Shown: piece after piece, positions 18,111 to 28,491 of the stretch
Position numbering within the stretch: the stretch's first letter is position 1
Layout: each line of letters begins with the position of its first letter
Assembly (NCBI RefSeq): GCF_900143085.1
Contig: NZ_FRCZ01000001.1
Span: 868,001 to 932,000, forward strand
DNA length: 64,000 nt
Reading direction: 5' to 3'
From: Gracilibacillus kekensis
GTDB lineage: Bacteria > Bacillota > Bacilli > Bacillales > Amphibacillaceae
Translations under genes and position numbers: made by a program
Notes under the pieces: model-generated
The model's database searches: none
Seen by the model: only the letters and a program-made list of their open reading frames with translations
Told to the model about the DNA's origin: nothing

Positions 18111-18350
18111 TTAATCATTACCAAAGAATGCTTCGGCTTTTTCCAAATATACTTCCTGATCTGGTGTAAGATCATATTCTTCTTCGATTGCGTCCACTGG
18201 GCAAACTGCTTTACAAGCGCCACAATCGATACATATATCTGGATCTATATAAAATTGATCTTTACCTTCTACAATACAATCTACTGGACAAACCGTTGTA
18301 CATTCCCCAGATTTCTCCATTTCGCAAGGTGCTGTAATTACAAACGCCAT
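18111..18350 (-). CDS. 7Fe ferredoxin (3Fe-4S plus 4Fe-4S)
   Basis: A small (79 aa) acidic electron carrier. The first cluster region is Cys-x7-Cys-x3-CysPVDCI near the N-terminus (a spacing typical of 3Fe-4S ligation in 7Fe ferredoxins); the second is CIDCGACKAVCPVDAI near residues 40-55 (Cys-x2-Cys-x2-Cys-x3-CysPro). Two ATGs are available: the GGGGG ribosome site is only 2 nt from the first (18356) and 8 nt from the second (18350), which I chose. Monocistronic. Confidence 0.92.
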   Translation of the reverse strand: MAFVITAPCEMEKSGECTTVCPVDCIVEGKDQFYIDPDICIDCGACKAVCPVDAIEEEYDLTPDQEVYLEKAEAFFGND

Positions 18351-18484
18351 CCTCATATCCCCCTAGATCGTTTAGAACTACCTTATACGATAAAGCATTC
18401 TCGACAAAAAATGCAAGTGTTTCAGCCTATTTTGCTTATCTAAAAAGTAAAAATGAACTTTTGTAAAAAAATGGATTTTGCTAA

Positions 18485-18569
18485 CGGGATATGTAATGTT
18501 GTAGACAGGATAACTGTTTCCCTTCACGGGATAAACCATGTTATCCCGTCAAGCGTGGGAGTTATCCCG
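18485..18569. repeat. 21-nt phased CGGGATA/TATCCCG array, copy 2
   Basis: Forward units start at 18485, 18506 and 18527; inverted units at 18542 and 18563. Spacing is exactly 21 nt on each side and the central gap is 8 nt, as in copy 1. The first spacer is identical to copy 1 (TGTAATGTTGTAGA). It lies between the ferredoxin start and the end of the aldo/keto reductase gene. Confidence 0.85.
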
Positions 18570-18596
18570 TGAAAAACTTTTTTATACACTGATGTA

Positions 18597-18627
18597 AAAA
18601 GCATTTAGCGTTTCGCTAAATGCTTTT
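18597..18627 (-). terminator. Terminator of the aldo/keto reductase gene
   Basis: AAAAGCATTTAGCG pairs with CGCTAAATGCTTTT around TTT, a perfect 14-bp stem, seven bases past the stop at 18634. Confidence 0.88.
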
Positions 18628-18633
18628 CTTCCT

Positions 18634-19473
18634 CTATCTTTTATTAAATGTATCTGGATCTGGTCCGATACGTTCGTCTTTGTTCATATTTGCAATGAGC
18701 TTCATTTCTTCATCTGTTAATTCAAAATCGAAGACATCTGCATTATCATGAATACGGTGCTGTTTCACAGACTTCGGAATTGTAATAACACCTTGTTGAA
18801 GATCCCAACGCAAAATAACTTGTGCTGTTGACTTCTCATGGCGTTTTGCAATATCTGTTAAAATTGGATCAGCTAAAATTTGACCTTGTTTTAATGGTGA
18901 CCATGCCTCAAGTTGAATATTATGCTGCTTACAGAATTCATGTAAGCTTCTTTGCTGAAGGTGTGGGTGGTATTCCACCTGGTTCACCATTGGCACCACT
19001 TCAGCGTCTTCTAATAAATCCTCTATATGATGTTCCTTAAAGTTACTGAGACCAATTGCACGGATTTTACCATCCTTATATAACTTCTCCATCGCTTTCC
19101 ATGCTTCTTTATATTTATTTTGCTCAGGCACCGGCCAATGGATGAGATATAGATCAAGATATTCTAATCCTAATTTTTCCAAACTTGTTTCAAGAGCTTG
19201 TAATGCGTCTTCATATGCTTGATCTGAATTCCATAATTTTGATGTAATAAATAATTCTTCACGAGGGATGCCTGAATCCTTAATTGCTTTACCTACACCC
19301 TCTTCATTTTTATAAATAGCTGCAGTGTCAATGCTTTTATAACCGTGTTCCAAAGCCCATTTCACAGAATTGTAAACTTCTTCACCGTCTTCTACCTGGA
19401 AAACACCAAGACCAAACCATGGCATTTTCACTCCATTGTGCAATGTTGTCGTTGATTGTAGATTGTTTACCAA
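18634..19473 (-). CDS. Aldo/keto reductase (YvgN/YtbE type)
   Basis: A 279-aa NADPH-dependent reductase of aldehydes such as methylglyoxal. The catalytic tetrad is visible: Asp and Tyr in SIDTAAIYKNEEGVG (about 46-60), Lys in FITSKLW (near 79) and His in LYLIHWP (near 112). NADPH-binding residues are in ITIPKSVKQHRI near 235. It starts at TTG, seven bases after GAGGAGG. Cytoplasmic, monocistronic. Exact substrate unknown. Confidence 0.9.
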   Translation of the reverse strand: MVNNLQSTTTLHNGVKMPWFGLGVFQVEDGEEVYNSVKWALEHGYKSIDTAAIYKNEEGVGKAIKDSGIPREELFITSKLWNSDQAYEDALQALETSLEKLGLEYLDLYLIHWPVPEQNKYKEAWKAMEKLYKDGKIRAIGLSNFKEHHIEDLLEDAEVVPMVNQVEYHPHLQQRSLHEFCKQHNIQLEAWSPLKQGQILADPILTDIAKRHEKSTAQVILRWDLQQGVITIPKSVKQHRIHDNADVFDFELTDEEMKLIANMNKDERIGPDPDTFNKR

Positions 19474-19537
19474 AGTGATTCCTCCTCGATTACTTGCATT
19501 TACTGTCCCTAAATGTCATTCCCTGATTGTTGGTACT

Positions 19538-21904
19538 TTAATCATTATTTAATAAAATTTGATGAATCTTATAGTGTTTGTATTGAGAAAAAGATGCACT
19601 TTTAATAAACTTACTTGGCTCTCCGATTGAGAATAGCGAAAGTTCATGCATGGCTCTCGTACATGCTGTGTAAAATAAATTACGTTCTAGTGCATCATGG
19701 TAATTATTATCTGAAGCATCTACAATAATAACTGCGTCAAATTCTATTCCTTTTGCAAGGTAAGCAGGTATAACTACGATACCTTTGCCGAAAATATGTG
19801 TTTCCTGTGTAATTAATTCTATTTGCAAACGGGATTTTATTTGCTGATAGATTGCTTTACATTCTCCAAGGGTTTTGCCTATGAGAGCAATTGTTTCATA
19901 ACCTTGCTCCTGATATTGTACAATTTGTTCGATAATTTTTTCATTTGCTATTTCTTGTTGGTCTACTTCTAGAAGCGTTGGTAAGTTACCTTCTCTTTCA
20001 AAAGGTTCAATTAAATCACCATTAGGCATAAAAGATTTTGTAAATTGTACAATCGGTTTAGTAGAACGATAACTTCTGGTTAAAACGATTTTTTCATGTC
20101 TTTCCTGCCACTTGTCTGACAATAATGTCTCATCTCTTAATGCATGTGCATAGATAGCCTGATTAATATCCCCTAATAATGTCATACGACTGACTGGAAA
20201 CATTTTTTTCATTAACGCAAACTGGAAAGGTGTGTAATCTTGTGCTTCATCAACAAATAAATGTTGAATCGACCTTTGAGCTTCAAATCCTAAGATACTC
20301 TTTTCAAAATAAATGTAGGCTGGCGCATCTTCCCAAGTCAAAAACTTTTGTTTTAAATTCGCTTCAGTGATGTGACATATTTCCTCCCATGTAGTCGGTA
20401 GAGACTCGCTAGCGGGAATCGACCAATTTTCATTAGAAAATAGTTGTCGAAATGTTTTTAAAGGATCAACAAAAGCCAATTTCTTCACTTTTTGCCGTAA
20501 TGGACGCAGACGCCGTGCAACTATTCGCTTCCGTAATAATTCTTCTTCACGATCATAATCGTTAAATGTATCTTCCGAGAAACGATTTTCTTCTTGCAAT
20601 GTCTGATGAACATCTACATAATCTGCTTTATCTAATAATTCACTTTCCTCTAACACCCAATCCTTTTCTCTTTCTAACTGTTCTAATTTCTTTAACTGAT
20701 ACAATATCCAGTTAGCCACTTTCTCTAACCGATCAGGGATCGATAAGGTTTTTTCTGTTTGATAGAAGTATTTTTTTATTGTTTCTTTAGGTATTACCGT
20801 TTGGTCTCTAAATGTGATGTTACGAAACATTAATCCTTTTTTCGAAAGCATAGTTAAGAAGTGGTCAATCACTTCCTTATAAGCAAGACTTGCTTTATAA
20901 TGCATAGCTTCAACTCTTGCTTGATAATTTTCATCTTGTTTTTGCAAATAAAATTCCATTTGTTCAAATGGCGTTTCCAGACGAAAGCTGTCCTCTAATT
21001 GGCGATGCAGATACTGATAGAAAGTCATTTGCTGCATATTATCTTCGCCAAGTTCTGGCAGTACAGTGGCGACATAACTATTGAATAACGGATTTGGAGA
21101 AAAAAGCACAATTTGTTCTGACGTCAGCGTTTCTCGATAACGGTATAGTAAATACGCCACACGTTGCAAAGCTGCTGATGTTTTTCCACTGCCAGCCACA
21201 CCTTGGACAATAAGTACTTTCGCTTTTTCATTACGAATAATTTGATTTTGTTCTCTTTGTATAGTTGATACAATACTTTTCATTTTTGTACTTGCCTGAT
21301 TACCTAATACAGATTGCAATAAATGATCACCAATTGTTAATCCTGTATCGAACATTCCTTTTAATTCTCCATGTTGGATCATATATTGACGTTTTAATGT
21401 TATTTCCCCGGAAATATTTTCGTCAATTGTGTCATAATTTGCTGGTCCTGGAGGAAAATCGTAGTACATACTCGAAATCGGTGCTCTCCAGTCATATACG
21501 AGGAAATGTTCATCGTCCTCATCCATTACAGATGCTAAACCAATATATATCGGTTGTGCTGAGGATTCATTCTCTTCTTTGAAATCAATTCTTCCGAAAT
21601 ATGGCTTTTCTTTCAATCGATTTAATATATCCAAACGTTCACTGATTTGACCATGACTTCTTTCACGCTCAGAGAGAAATTCAGCTTGTTGCTTTATACT
21701 AGCTTCTGTTTCTATTTTATCGTCCATTTCTTCTATATTGACGGAAACGTCTTCCCAAAAGTCGCGTCTAATATCAATAACATCCTCTTTTAAATGCTTG
21801 ACCCGGGATCTTAACGTTGTAATTTTTTTGGTTATTTCCTGTACAACCTGTGTTACTCGCTTCTTTTCAAGTTGCCAGTCTTTATTCTCTTGCCTGTCTG
21901 TCAC
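19538..21904 (-). CDS. helD: HelD-type RNA polymerase-recycling helicase-like ATPase
   Basis: A UvrD/PcrA-related ATPase that in Bacillus binds RNA polymerase and helps release stalled complexes. An N-terminal coiled coil (about residues 5-75) precedes the Walker A motif QGVAGSGKTSAALQR near 235, Walker B LFVDEAQDYTPFQ near 555, GDINQAIYAH, LTRSYRSTKPI and the C-terminal ACTRAMHEL. The ATG at 21919 precedes the ribosome site; GGAGG lies eight bases before the GTG at 21904, giving 788 aa. Full length for the family. Confidence 0.9.
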   Translation of the reverse strand: MTDRQENKDWQLEKKRVTQVVQEITKKITTLRSRVKHLKEDVIDIRRDFWEDVSVNIEEMDDKIETEASIKQQAEFLSERERSHGQISERLDILNRLKEKPYFGRIDFKEENESSAQPIYIGLASVMDEDDEHFLVYDWRAPISSMYYDFPPGPANYDTIDENISGEITLKRQYMIQHGELKGMFDTGLTIGDHLLQSVLGNQASTKMKSIVSTIQREQNQIIRNEKAKVLIVQGVAGSGKTSAALQRVAYLLYRYRETLTSEQIVLFSPNPLFNSYVATVLPELGEDNMQQMTFYQYLHRQLEDSFRLETPFEQMEFYLQKQDENYQARVEAMHYKASLAYKEVIDHFLTMLSKKGLMFRNITFRDQTVIPKETIKKYFYQTEKTLSIPDRLEKVANWILYQLKKLEQLEREKDWVLEESELLDKADYVDVHQTLQEENRFSEDTFNDYDREEELLRKRIVARRLRPLRQKVKKLAFVDPLKTFRQLFSNENWSIPASESLPTTWEEICHITEANLKQKFLTWEDAPAYIYFEKSILGFEAQRSIQHLFVDEAQDYTPFQFALMKKMFPVSRMTLLGDINQAIYAHALRDETLLSDKWQERHEKIVLTRSYRSTKPIVQFTKSFMPNGDLIEPFEREGNLPTLLEVDQQEIANEKIIEQIVQYQEQGYETIALIGKTLGECKAIYQQIKSRLQIELITQETHIFGKGIVVIPAYLAKGIEFDAVIIVDASDNNYHDALERNLFYTACTRAMHELSLFSIGEPSKFIKSASFSQYKHYKIHQILLNND

Positions 21905-21975
21905 TGATTCCACCTCCATGACGTGTATCTGTTGTTATATAGTATATTCCCTAAATACATAAACTATATTATCAA

Positions 21976-23796
21976 TCATTGATGCACTTTTTGTGTTGAA
22001 ACTAGATTAGCATAAAAACCTTTTTCTTTCATTAATGACGAATGGTTACCACTTTCAATAATCTGGCCATCGTCTAAAACAAGAATAATATCAGCCTTCT
22101 CAATCGTATTCAAGCGATGGGCAATCACAAAGCTGGTTTTTCCGTTCATTAGTTTTTCTAAAGCATCAGTAATTTTAATCTCAGTGATCGTATCGATACT
22201 ACTCGTTGCCTCATCTAATATTAGTATGGTCGGATTCGCAAGCATTGCCCGAGCAATCGCAATTAACTGTCTCTGCCCTTGGCTAATACCCTGGCCGTTT
22301 CCTTCTAATAACGTATCATATTTATTAGGTAATTGTTCAATAAAAGAGTGAGCATTCGCAAGTTTTGCTGCCTCTTCCACTTCGTTATCGGTAGCATCCA
22401 GATTTCCGTAACGTATATTTTCTCTAATCGAAGTCTCAAATAAATACGAATCCTGTAAAACCATTCCCAGGTGGTTTCTAATACTTTTATTCGTTAGAGT
22501 TTTCATCGATTGGTCATCTAATAAAATCTCACCGCTCACTTCTTCAAAAAATCTCGCTAACAATGAAATAATCGTTGTCTTTCCTGCACCAGTCGGGCCG
22601 ACTAAAGCTACGGTTTGCCCTGGCTTAGCATGAAAAGAAACATTAGTTAGTACTGCTTCCTCTTCCTGATAGGAAAAAGAAACATTACGAAAGACAATAT
22701 CTCCTTTTACCTTATGGATATCTTTTTTTCCTTTATCTAGTTCTTCTTCATCCTGATCTATCACTTCAAATGCGCGTTCTGCACCAGCTACTGCAGATAA
22801 AATCGTGTTAAACTGGTTTGCTAAATCATTTAGTGGTCTAGTGAACTGACGGGCATATGTGGTAAAGGTAACGATTATCCCGATGGTAATTGACGTAGCA
22901 CTTGTAGATAGCACAATCCAACCACCTAATCCGACTATAATAGCAAAGCTGAAATTATTTAAACTGTTCATTAGTTTTGGAATAAACCCAGAATACACTT
23001 GTGCCCAGTATCCTACTTTCCTTAATTGTTCATTACGGGTACGATATTGCTCGATCACTCGATGTTCTTGATGGAATAGCTTTACCATCGAATGGCCTGA
23101 AAGGGTTTCTTCAAGGAAGCCTGTCATCTCACCTAATTCTTTCTGTTGCTCTTTAAAATAATAACTCGTTCGATTCGTAATCCATTTCATTCCGAAATAC
23201 ATTAATGGCACAATGGCTACCGTCATCAATGTCAGTAAAGGACTTAACCACAACATAACAGCTAGTGTTCCAATTAAAGTAAGAATACTTGTCGAGAGTT
23301 GAATAACCGCGGTATTGAGTGTACGACTAACATTTTCAATATCATTGGTTAAGCGGCTCATCAAATCGCCGCTTTGCGATTTTTGAAATTGGATCACTGG
23401 CAACCGTAACACATGCTCAAATAAATCTTTACGCATGGCATAAACTGTTTTTTGTGATACATCGATCATCCAATAATTTTGCAACGCTAAAGTAACCGAA
23501 TGCATGATGAATACTACTATGAGAATAATTAAAATATTTGTAAACGAAAATAAAAAATCTGCACCTGTCATCACATCTACCGCAACTCCAATAAAATAAG
23601 GACCTAACAATGATAAAAGAGAACTTAGAAAAATCATTGCTAATACTATCCAAAACATTGCTTTGTCTGTTTCCATATAGCTCCATATCCGTGTAATGGT
23701 TGCCCTAAAATTTTTTACTTTTGGCTTTTTTCCAATAGGTGGATGATGTTTTGATGAGCCTTGGGGTGATTGCACAACCGCTCTCTTAGTGTTCAT
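21976..23796 (-). CDS. ABC exporter, catalytically competent half (YfiC/YheH type)
   Basis: A 606-aa half-transporter: six membrane helices (about residues 45-330) then the ATPase domain with Walker A VGPTGAGKTT near 393, and Walker B ILILDEATSSID carrying the catalytic Glu. The signature motif is ISQGQ instead of LSGGQ, so it contributes the degenerate signature to the other site. The start ATG (23796) lies inside the 3' end of the partner gene. Exports drugs or lipids in related heterodimers; true substrate unknown. Confidence 0.9.
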   Translation of the reverse strand: MNTKRAVVQSPQGSSKHHPPIGKKPKVKNFRATITRIWSYMETDKAMFWIVLAMIFLSSLLSLLGPYFIGVAVDVMTGADFLFSFTNILIILIVVFIMHSVTLALQNYWMIDVSQKTVYAMRKDLFEHVLRLPVIQFQKSQSGDLMSRLTNDIENVSRTLNTAVIQLSTSILTLIGTLAVMLWLSPLLTLMTVAIVPLMYFGMKWITNRTSYYFKEQQKELGEMTGFLEETLSGHSMVKLFHQEHRVIEQYRTRNEQLRKVGYWAQVYSGFIPKLMNSLNNFSFAIIVGLGGWIVLSTSATSITIGIIVTFTTYARQFTRPLNDLANQFNTILSAVAGAERAFEVIDQDEEELDKGKKDIHKVKGDIVFRNVSFSYQEEEAVLTNVSFHAKPGQTVALVGPTGAGKTTIISLLARFFEEVSGEILLDDQSMKTLTNKSIRNHLGMVLQDSYLFETSIRENIRYGNLDATDNEVEEAAKLANAHSFIEQLPNKYDTLLEGNGQGISQGQRQLIAIARAMLANPTILILDEATSSIDTITEIKITDALEKLMNGKTSFVIAHRLNTIEKADIILVLDDGQIIESGNHSSLMKEKGFYANLVSTQKVHQ

Positions 23797-25510
23797 CAAG
23801 TACCACCCCTTTTTTTTGTTGTGAGCGCCAGATTTTTTGGTAGAGCGAGTTGGACTCTACTAATTGCTGATGTTTACCAATTCCAGCTATTTCACCTTTT
23901 TCTAACACAATGATCTGATCAGCATCCAACACCGAACTTATTTTCTGTGAGACAACAAACGTTGTACAGCGTCTGTTTCCTATCGCACGTAATACTTGTG
24001 CTTCTGTTGTGGCATCAAGTGCACTTGTGCTGTCATCTAATAATAGAATTTTAGGATCATCCGCTAATGCTCTTGCTATAGATAATCGTTGTTTTTGTCC
24101 GCCAGATAAATTTACGCCTCTTTGCCCGATTAATGTATGATAATCATTTGGTAAGGTCATTATAAAATCATGTAATTGCGCGTCTTTAGCTACTTTTTTT
24201 ACTTGTTCAAAAGATAAATGTTCATTCCCCCACCTAATATTTTCCTGGATGGTACCTGAAAACAAAAATCCTTCTTGAGGTACTAATGTAACATCATGCC
24301 TCACGGTATTGCCTAATTGTTTGATAGGACGACCATCTATATAGATAGTTCCAGCTGACGGGTGAAACAAATATGGGATAAGATTTAGCAATGTCGTTTT
24401 TCCTGAACCAGTTTCTCCTAAAATCCCGATTCTTTCACCAGAACTTACATCAAAACTAATATCCCTTAGTACATTATATTCTGTTTTTGGATAGTGAAAA
24501 GATACCCGTTCTAAGCGGACATCCCCTTTGATCTTTTCCCGATTTTGATTATGATTGACAACATCATCTGCTGATTGATCTAAAATATCATTGATCCTTT
24601 TAGCTGAAGCTCTGCCACGAGATACATTCATTAACAAGAATGAAAAGACACCAAATGAAGCTAACATTCTTGTTGCGTAGTTAATTACGGCTACCACTTC
24701 ACCGGCTTGAGCGGTCCCCGTATCTAATTGGATATATCCTAACCATAACAAACCGATCATGGCGAGGTTCATAATCAGCATTACGATGGGCATAACAAAT
24801 TCCATCACCCATAATGCCTGTTTATTTTTATCTTTCAAGGTAGTATTCACACTAGCAAATCGGTTATTTTCAAAGGCCATCCGATGAAATGCTTTTACTA
24901 GTTTAATGGCTAACAGATTTTCTCTGATCACGTTATTTACTTGATCTATTCGCTCTTGAACTTGTCTGAATAGTCGCATCCCTCTGATCATTAGCCAAAA
25001 CATGGCTACCATCAATAATGGTATTGTTGCCAACAGTATCAAAGCTAGCGGTATATTCAATGTAAAAGACATGACAATACCAAATATAATAAATAAGGGG
25101 GCACGGAGCATAATACGCATGAACGCAAATAATAAGTTTTGCACCTGTGTCACGTCATTCGTCATTCTCGTAAGCAATGAAGAAGTTGCAAATTGTTGAA
25201 TCTTCATCGCAGAAAACATTTGAACATTTCGAAACATATCTCTTCGTAAATCGTGACCAACTCCTTGACTGACTTCAGCAGCAAAAAAAGAACTTGCTAT
25301 TCCAGCAGTAAAAGCTATCAGTGTCAGTCCTAATAAAATAGTTCCATAAACATAAATGGTGCTCATGTCTTCGGAAAGAATACCATCATCTATTATTTTC
25401 GCCATCAGGATTGGCTGTATAAGTTCAACGATTAATTCAACGATCATTAAAAGTAATGCAATGACCATTGACTTTCGATATGTATCCGCATATTTAAAAA
25501 TTATCTTCAT
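23786..25510 (-). CDS. ABC exporter, non-canonical half (YfiB/YheI type)
   Basis: Partner of the exporter half downstream, overlapping it by 11 nt. Six membrane helices (about residues 10-300), Walker A LGETGSGKTT, a normal LSGGQ signature, but Walker B reads ILLLDDSTSALD: Asp replaces the catalytic Glu. That is the typical asymmetry of heterodimeric exporters, with one degenerate ATP site. GGAGG lies six bases before the ATG at 25510; 25513 is a second possible start. Upstream, 25532-25867 contains no other gene I can support. Confidence 0.88.
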   Translation of the reverse strand: MKIIFKYADTYRKSMVIALLLMIVELIVELIQPILMAKIIDDGILSEDMSTIYVYGTILLGLTLIAFTAGIASSFFAAEVSQGVGHDLRRDMFRNVQMFSAMKIQQFATSSLLTRMTNDVTQVQNLLFAFMRIMLRAPLFIIFGIVMSFTLNIPLALILLATIPLLMVAMFWLMIRGMRLFRQVQERIDQVNNVIRENLLAIKLVKAFHRMAFENNRFASVNTTLKDKNKQALWVMEFVMPIVMLIMNLAMIGLLWLGYIQLDTGTAQAGEVVAVINYATRMLASFGVFSFLLMNVSRGRASAKRINDILDQSADDVVNHNQNREKIKGDVRLERVSFHYPKTEYNVLRDISFDVSSGERIGILGETGSGKTTLLNLIPYLFHPSAGTIYIDGRPIKQLGNTVRHDVTLVPQEGFLFSGTIQENIRWGNEHLSFEQVKKVAKDAQLHDFIMTLPNDYHTLIGQRGVNLSGGQKQRLSIARALADDPKILLLDDSTSALDATTEAQVLRAIGNRRCTTFVVSQKISSVLDADQIIVLEKGEIAGIGKHQQLVESNSLYQKIWRSQQKKGVVLDEH

Positions 25511-25867
25511 CATGTGCCTCCATTTTATCACGGTGCAGTTTAGTCGACTTCCGACCTCTAATAATACACGGTATTAACAGGTTTTGTTAGTGCTCTGCGG
25601 TAAAGTCTTATTTCTATATTTCATTATAGCGAATTTAAAGCGCTTACTCCATTCATCCGTATTAAGCTTCTGTAAAATTTGTAAATACACTTATAAAATT
25701 ATGTTGTTTCCGTAAATCATATAGATTTTTCCAAAAAATCAATAGATAATGACCATGCGAGATATAATCTATCGAAATTAGGATGACAGACAATCTCATA
25801 GATTTATTCAACATGTTCTTCGATAATATTCTCGCAGAACATAAAATTTCCAAGGGGGAAAGAGAAA

Positions 25868-26860
25868 ATGAAAAAATTAATCCTATTATTTGTCGCACTA
25901 CTAACGATGTTTGTTATTACAGCTTGTGGTACAAGCGATGATACAAACGGAAGTGATAGTGAAAATGAAGAAACTGAAAATGCAAATGAGGAAACAGATA
26001 CAGATGAAGCGAATGCAAGTGAAGGAGAAGCTAGTGAAGAAACAGATATGCCAGAAGAAATTATCATGGGATTTGTACCTTCACAAGACTCTGAAACAAT
26101 TGCAGATACAGTTGCTCCATTAGCTGATCAACTGTCAGAAGAATTAGGCATTCCAGTGGAAGGTAAAGTAATGACAAACTATACAGCATTAGTCGAAGCT
26201 ATGGGTACCAATGAAGTGCAAATTGGTTTCATTCCTGCTTTTGCTTACGTGTTAGCTAATGATAAGCATGATGTAGAAGTTATTTTGAAATCTGAACGTT
26301 ATGGCAGTGGTACTTATAAAGCACAATATATTGTTAGTGCAGATTCTGACTATGAAGAATTAGCTGATCTAGAAGGGGCTATTTGGGCATATGGAGATCC
26401 TACATCAACTAGTGGCTATTTATTCCCCGCAGCACAAATCATGGATGAGTTTGACGTAGAGAACCCAGAAACTGAATTTTTCTCTGAAGCTTTCCAAACG
26501 GGTGGTCATGATAACTCTGCTATTGAAGTTTATGAAGGACGTGCAGATGTAGCTACTACCTTTGATGATGTTCGTGGAGAACTTGAAGAAGAGTACCCAG
26601 ACATCATGGACAAAACGAAAATTCTAGGTTATACAGACGAAATTCCAAATGATACGATTTCTGTTACAGAAGAATTAAGTGATGAATTAGTACAAACGAT
26701 TAAAGATGCATTCTTAAGCTTTAATGATGATGAGGAAATGATCCAAATCATGAATGATGTGTACAGCTGGGATGCCATTATCGAAGCTAAAGACAGTGAA
26801 TATGACGTGGTACGTAGCACCTATAATAAATTTGGGGACAGCATCAGTCTAGATGAATAA
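25868..26860 (+). CDS. phnD: Phosphonate/phosphite ABC transporter binding lipoprotein
   Basis: A 330-aa PhnD-family lipoprotein: lipobox ITAC with Cys at residue 20, an acidic linker to about 60, then IIMGFVPSQDSETIAD, NYTALVEAMGTNEVQIGFIPAFAYV and the ligand-loop DPTSTSGYLFP. A strong GGGGGAAAG site precedes the ATG. First gene of phnD-C-E-E. No C-P lyase, phosphonatase or phosphite dehydrogenase gene is nearby, so the ligand (phosphonate, phosphite or phosphate) is open. Confidence 0.9.
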   Translation: MKKLILLFVALLTMFVITACGTSDDTNGSDSENEETENANEETDTDEANASEGEASEETDMPEEIIMGFVPSQDSETIADTVAPLADQLSEELGIPVEGKVMTNYTALVEAMGTNEVQIGFIPAFAYVLANDKHDVEVILKSERYGSGTYKAQYIVSADSDYEELADLEGAIWAYGDPTSTSGYLFPAAQIMDEFDVENPETEFFSEAFQTGGHDNSAIEVYEGRADVATTFDDVRGELEEEYPDIMDKTKILGYTDEIPNDTISVTEELSDELVQTIKDAFLSFNDDEEMIQIMNDVYSWDAIIEAKDSEYDVVRSTYNKFGDSISLDE

Positions 26861-26921
26861 TAATTACGCAGGAGAGAGCATGCTCTCTCCTGTTTCCATA
26901 TAAAGAAAGGGGCAAGAAACG

Positions 26922-27698
26922 TTGATAGAATTTCAAAATCTTTCACTCGTATATCCAAATGGAACAGAAGGACTTAAAAATATAAATGTGAAAATAAATG
27001 AAGGTGAATTTGTTGTGATTGTAGGTTTATCAGGCGCTGGAAAGTCTACCTTCATTCGAAGTATAAACCGGTTAGTAACGCCAACAAATGGTGCTTTGTT
27101 TGTGGAGGATGAAGATGTCCTTCAACTAAACGGAAAAGGCCTGCGACAATTAAGAACAAAGATTGGTATGATTTTTCAAAGTTATAACCTGGTAAAGCGC
27201 TCAACTGTTATTAAAAATGTGATTTCAGGGCGGTTAGGTTATACCGGTACATTACAAAGTATCTTGAATATCTTTTCAAAAGAAGACAAATTGTTAGCAT
27301 ATGAGAATTTAAAACGGGTTAACATTGAGGAAAAATTATATAACCGTGCAGATGAGCTAAGCGGTGGTCAACAGCAGCGTGTAAGCATCGCTCGGGTATT
27401 AACTCAAAAACCGAAATTAATATTAGCAGATGAACCGGTAGCGAGCCTGGACCCGCCTACGTCACACCAAGTCATGAAATATTTAAAACAAATCAATGTG
27501 GAGGATAACATCACAACGATCGTAAACCTGCATTTTATTGATATGGCGATGGAATATGCAGACCGAATCATTGGTATGCGTGCTGGTGAGGTGGTATTTG
27601 ATGGCCCTGTAAGTGAAGTGACAGAAAAAACGTTCGAAGAGATCTATGGTCGCTCCATCCGTGATGAGGATCGGCGAGGAGGGGTGGAAGATGAATAA
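26922..27698 (+). CDS. phnC: Phosphonate ABC transporter ATPase
   Basis: A 258-aa ATPase with Walker A GLSGAGKST near residues 33-41, the Q-loop in MIFQSYNLV, signature LSGGQQQRV near 146, Walker B LILADEPVASLDP and the switch His in NLHFIDMA. It starts at TTG after GAAAGGGGC. It powers the two PhnE permeases that follow. Confidence 0.92.
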   Translation: MIEFQNLSLVYPNGTEGLKNINVKINEGEFVVIVGLSGAGKSTFIRSINRLVTPTNGALFVEDEDVLQLNGKGLRQLRTKIGMIFQSYNLVKRSTVIKNVISGRLGYTGTLQSILNIFSKEDKLLAYENLKRVNIEEKLYNRADELSGGQQQRVSIARVLTQKPKLILADEPVASLDPPTSHQVMKYLKQINVEDNITTIVNLHFIDMAMEYADRIIGMRAGEVVFDGPVSEVTEKTFEEIYGRSIRDEDRRGGVEDE

Positions 27699-28491
27699 AC
27701 ATTCTTCCTATGTTCCAAAAGGGCTTTATCCATTTAAAACGATACTGATCATCAGTCTATCTTTGATTGTTGTCATAAGTTTTTATTTAATAAGTTCGAT
27801 CAGAACAGAGTCATTTATTTGGCATTTTTTTGTGAAATTTCCTAATGTTATTGGATTAATCGGTGATTTTTTTCCACCTGATTGGAGTTACCTTGAGCAA
27901 GTTTGGCCAAAACTTTTTGAAACTATACATATGGCAATAATTGCTACAACTATAGCTGTCATCATTAGTATCCCATTCTCATTATTGACAGCAAATAATG
28001 TGACAACAACTACATGGATTTACCAATTCATGCGTTTTTTATTAAATATCACTCGAACTATTCCTGATATTATTCTAGCAGTTGTATTTGTTGGTTTGTT
28101 TGGAATTGGTGCCTTTTCGGGTATTATTGCACTGATTATTTTTGCAATCGGTATTCTTGTGAAATTGATGAGTGAAGTGATTGAAACAATTGATATGAAC
28201 CCAACAGAGGCAATTAGGGCATCAGGAGGTAATGGGCTGCAAACGATAAGTTTTGCAATAGTTCCACAAGTACTTCCACAGTTTATTTCATTTAGTTTAT
28301 ACGTATTTGAGATTAATATACGAGCTTCTCTAGTACTAGGTTTAGTTGGAGCAGGCGGGATCGGACAATTGTTAAATAAAGAGATCAATTTCATGAATTA
28401 TCCTGCTGTAAGTACGATTATTATTATTGTATTTGCTGTGGTTGTCGTGATTGATTATATTAGCGGAAAATTAAGGGAGGGACTTGTATAA
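27691..28491 (+). CDS. phnE: Phosphonate ABC transporter permease 1
   Basis: A 266-aa membrane subunit with about six helices and the binding-protein-dependent transport signature (EAIRASGGNGLQTISFAIVPQ). The frame opens at 27646, but the GAGGAGG site lies eight bases before the ATG at 27691, giving an 8-nt overlap with phnC. Its stop overlaps the next ATG by one base (TAATG). Confidence 0.9.
   Translation: MNKHSSYVPKGLYPFKTILIISLSLIVVISFYLISSIRTESFIWHFFVKFPNVIGLIGDFFPPDWSYLEQVWPKLFETIHMAIIATTIAVIISIPFSLLTANNVTTTTWIYQFMRFLLNITRTIPDIILAVVFVGLFGIGAFSGIIALIIFAIGILVKLMSEVIETIDMNPTEAIRASGGNGLQTISFAIVPQVLPQFISFSLYVFEINIRASLVLGLVGAGGIGQLLNKEINFMNYPAVSTIIIIVFAVVVVIDYISGKLREGLV

Noticed and set aside
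18009-18443. A 144-aa plus-strand ORF.
   Set aside because: It runs antisense through the 7Fe ferredoxin gene and a repeat; composition and lack of a start signal mark it as a shadow.
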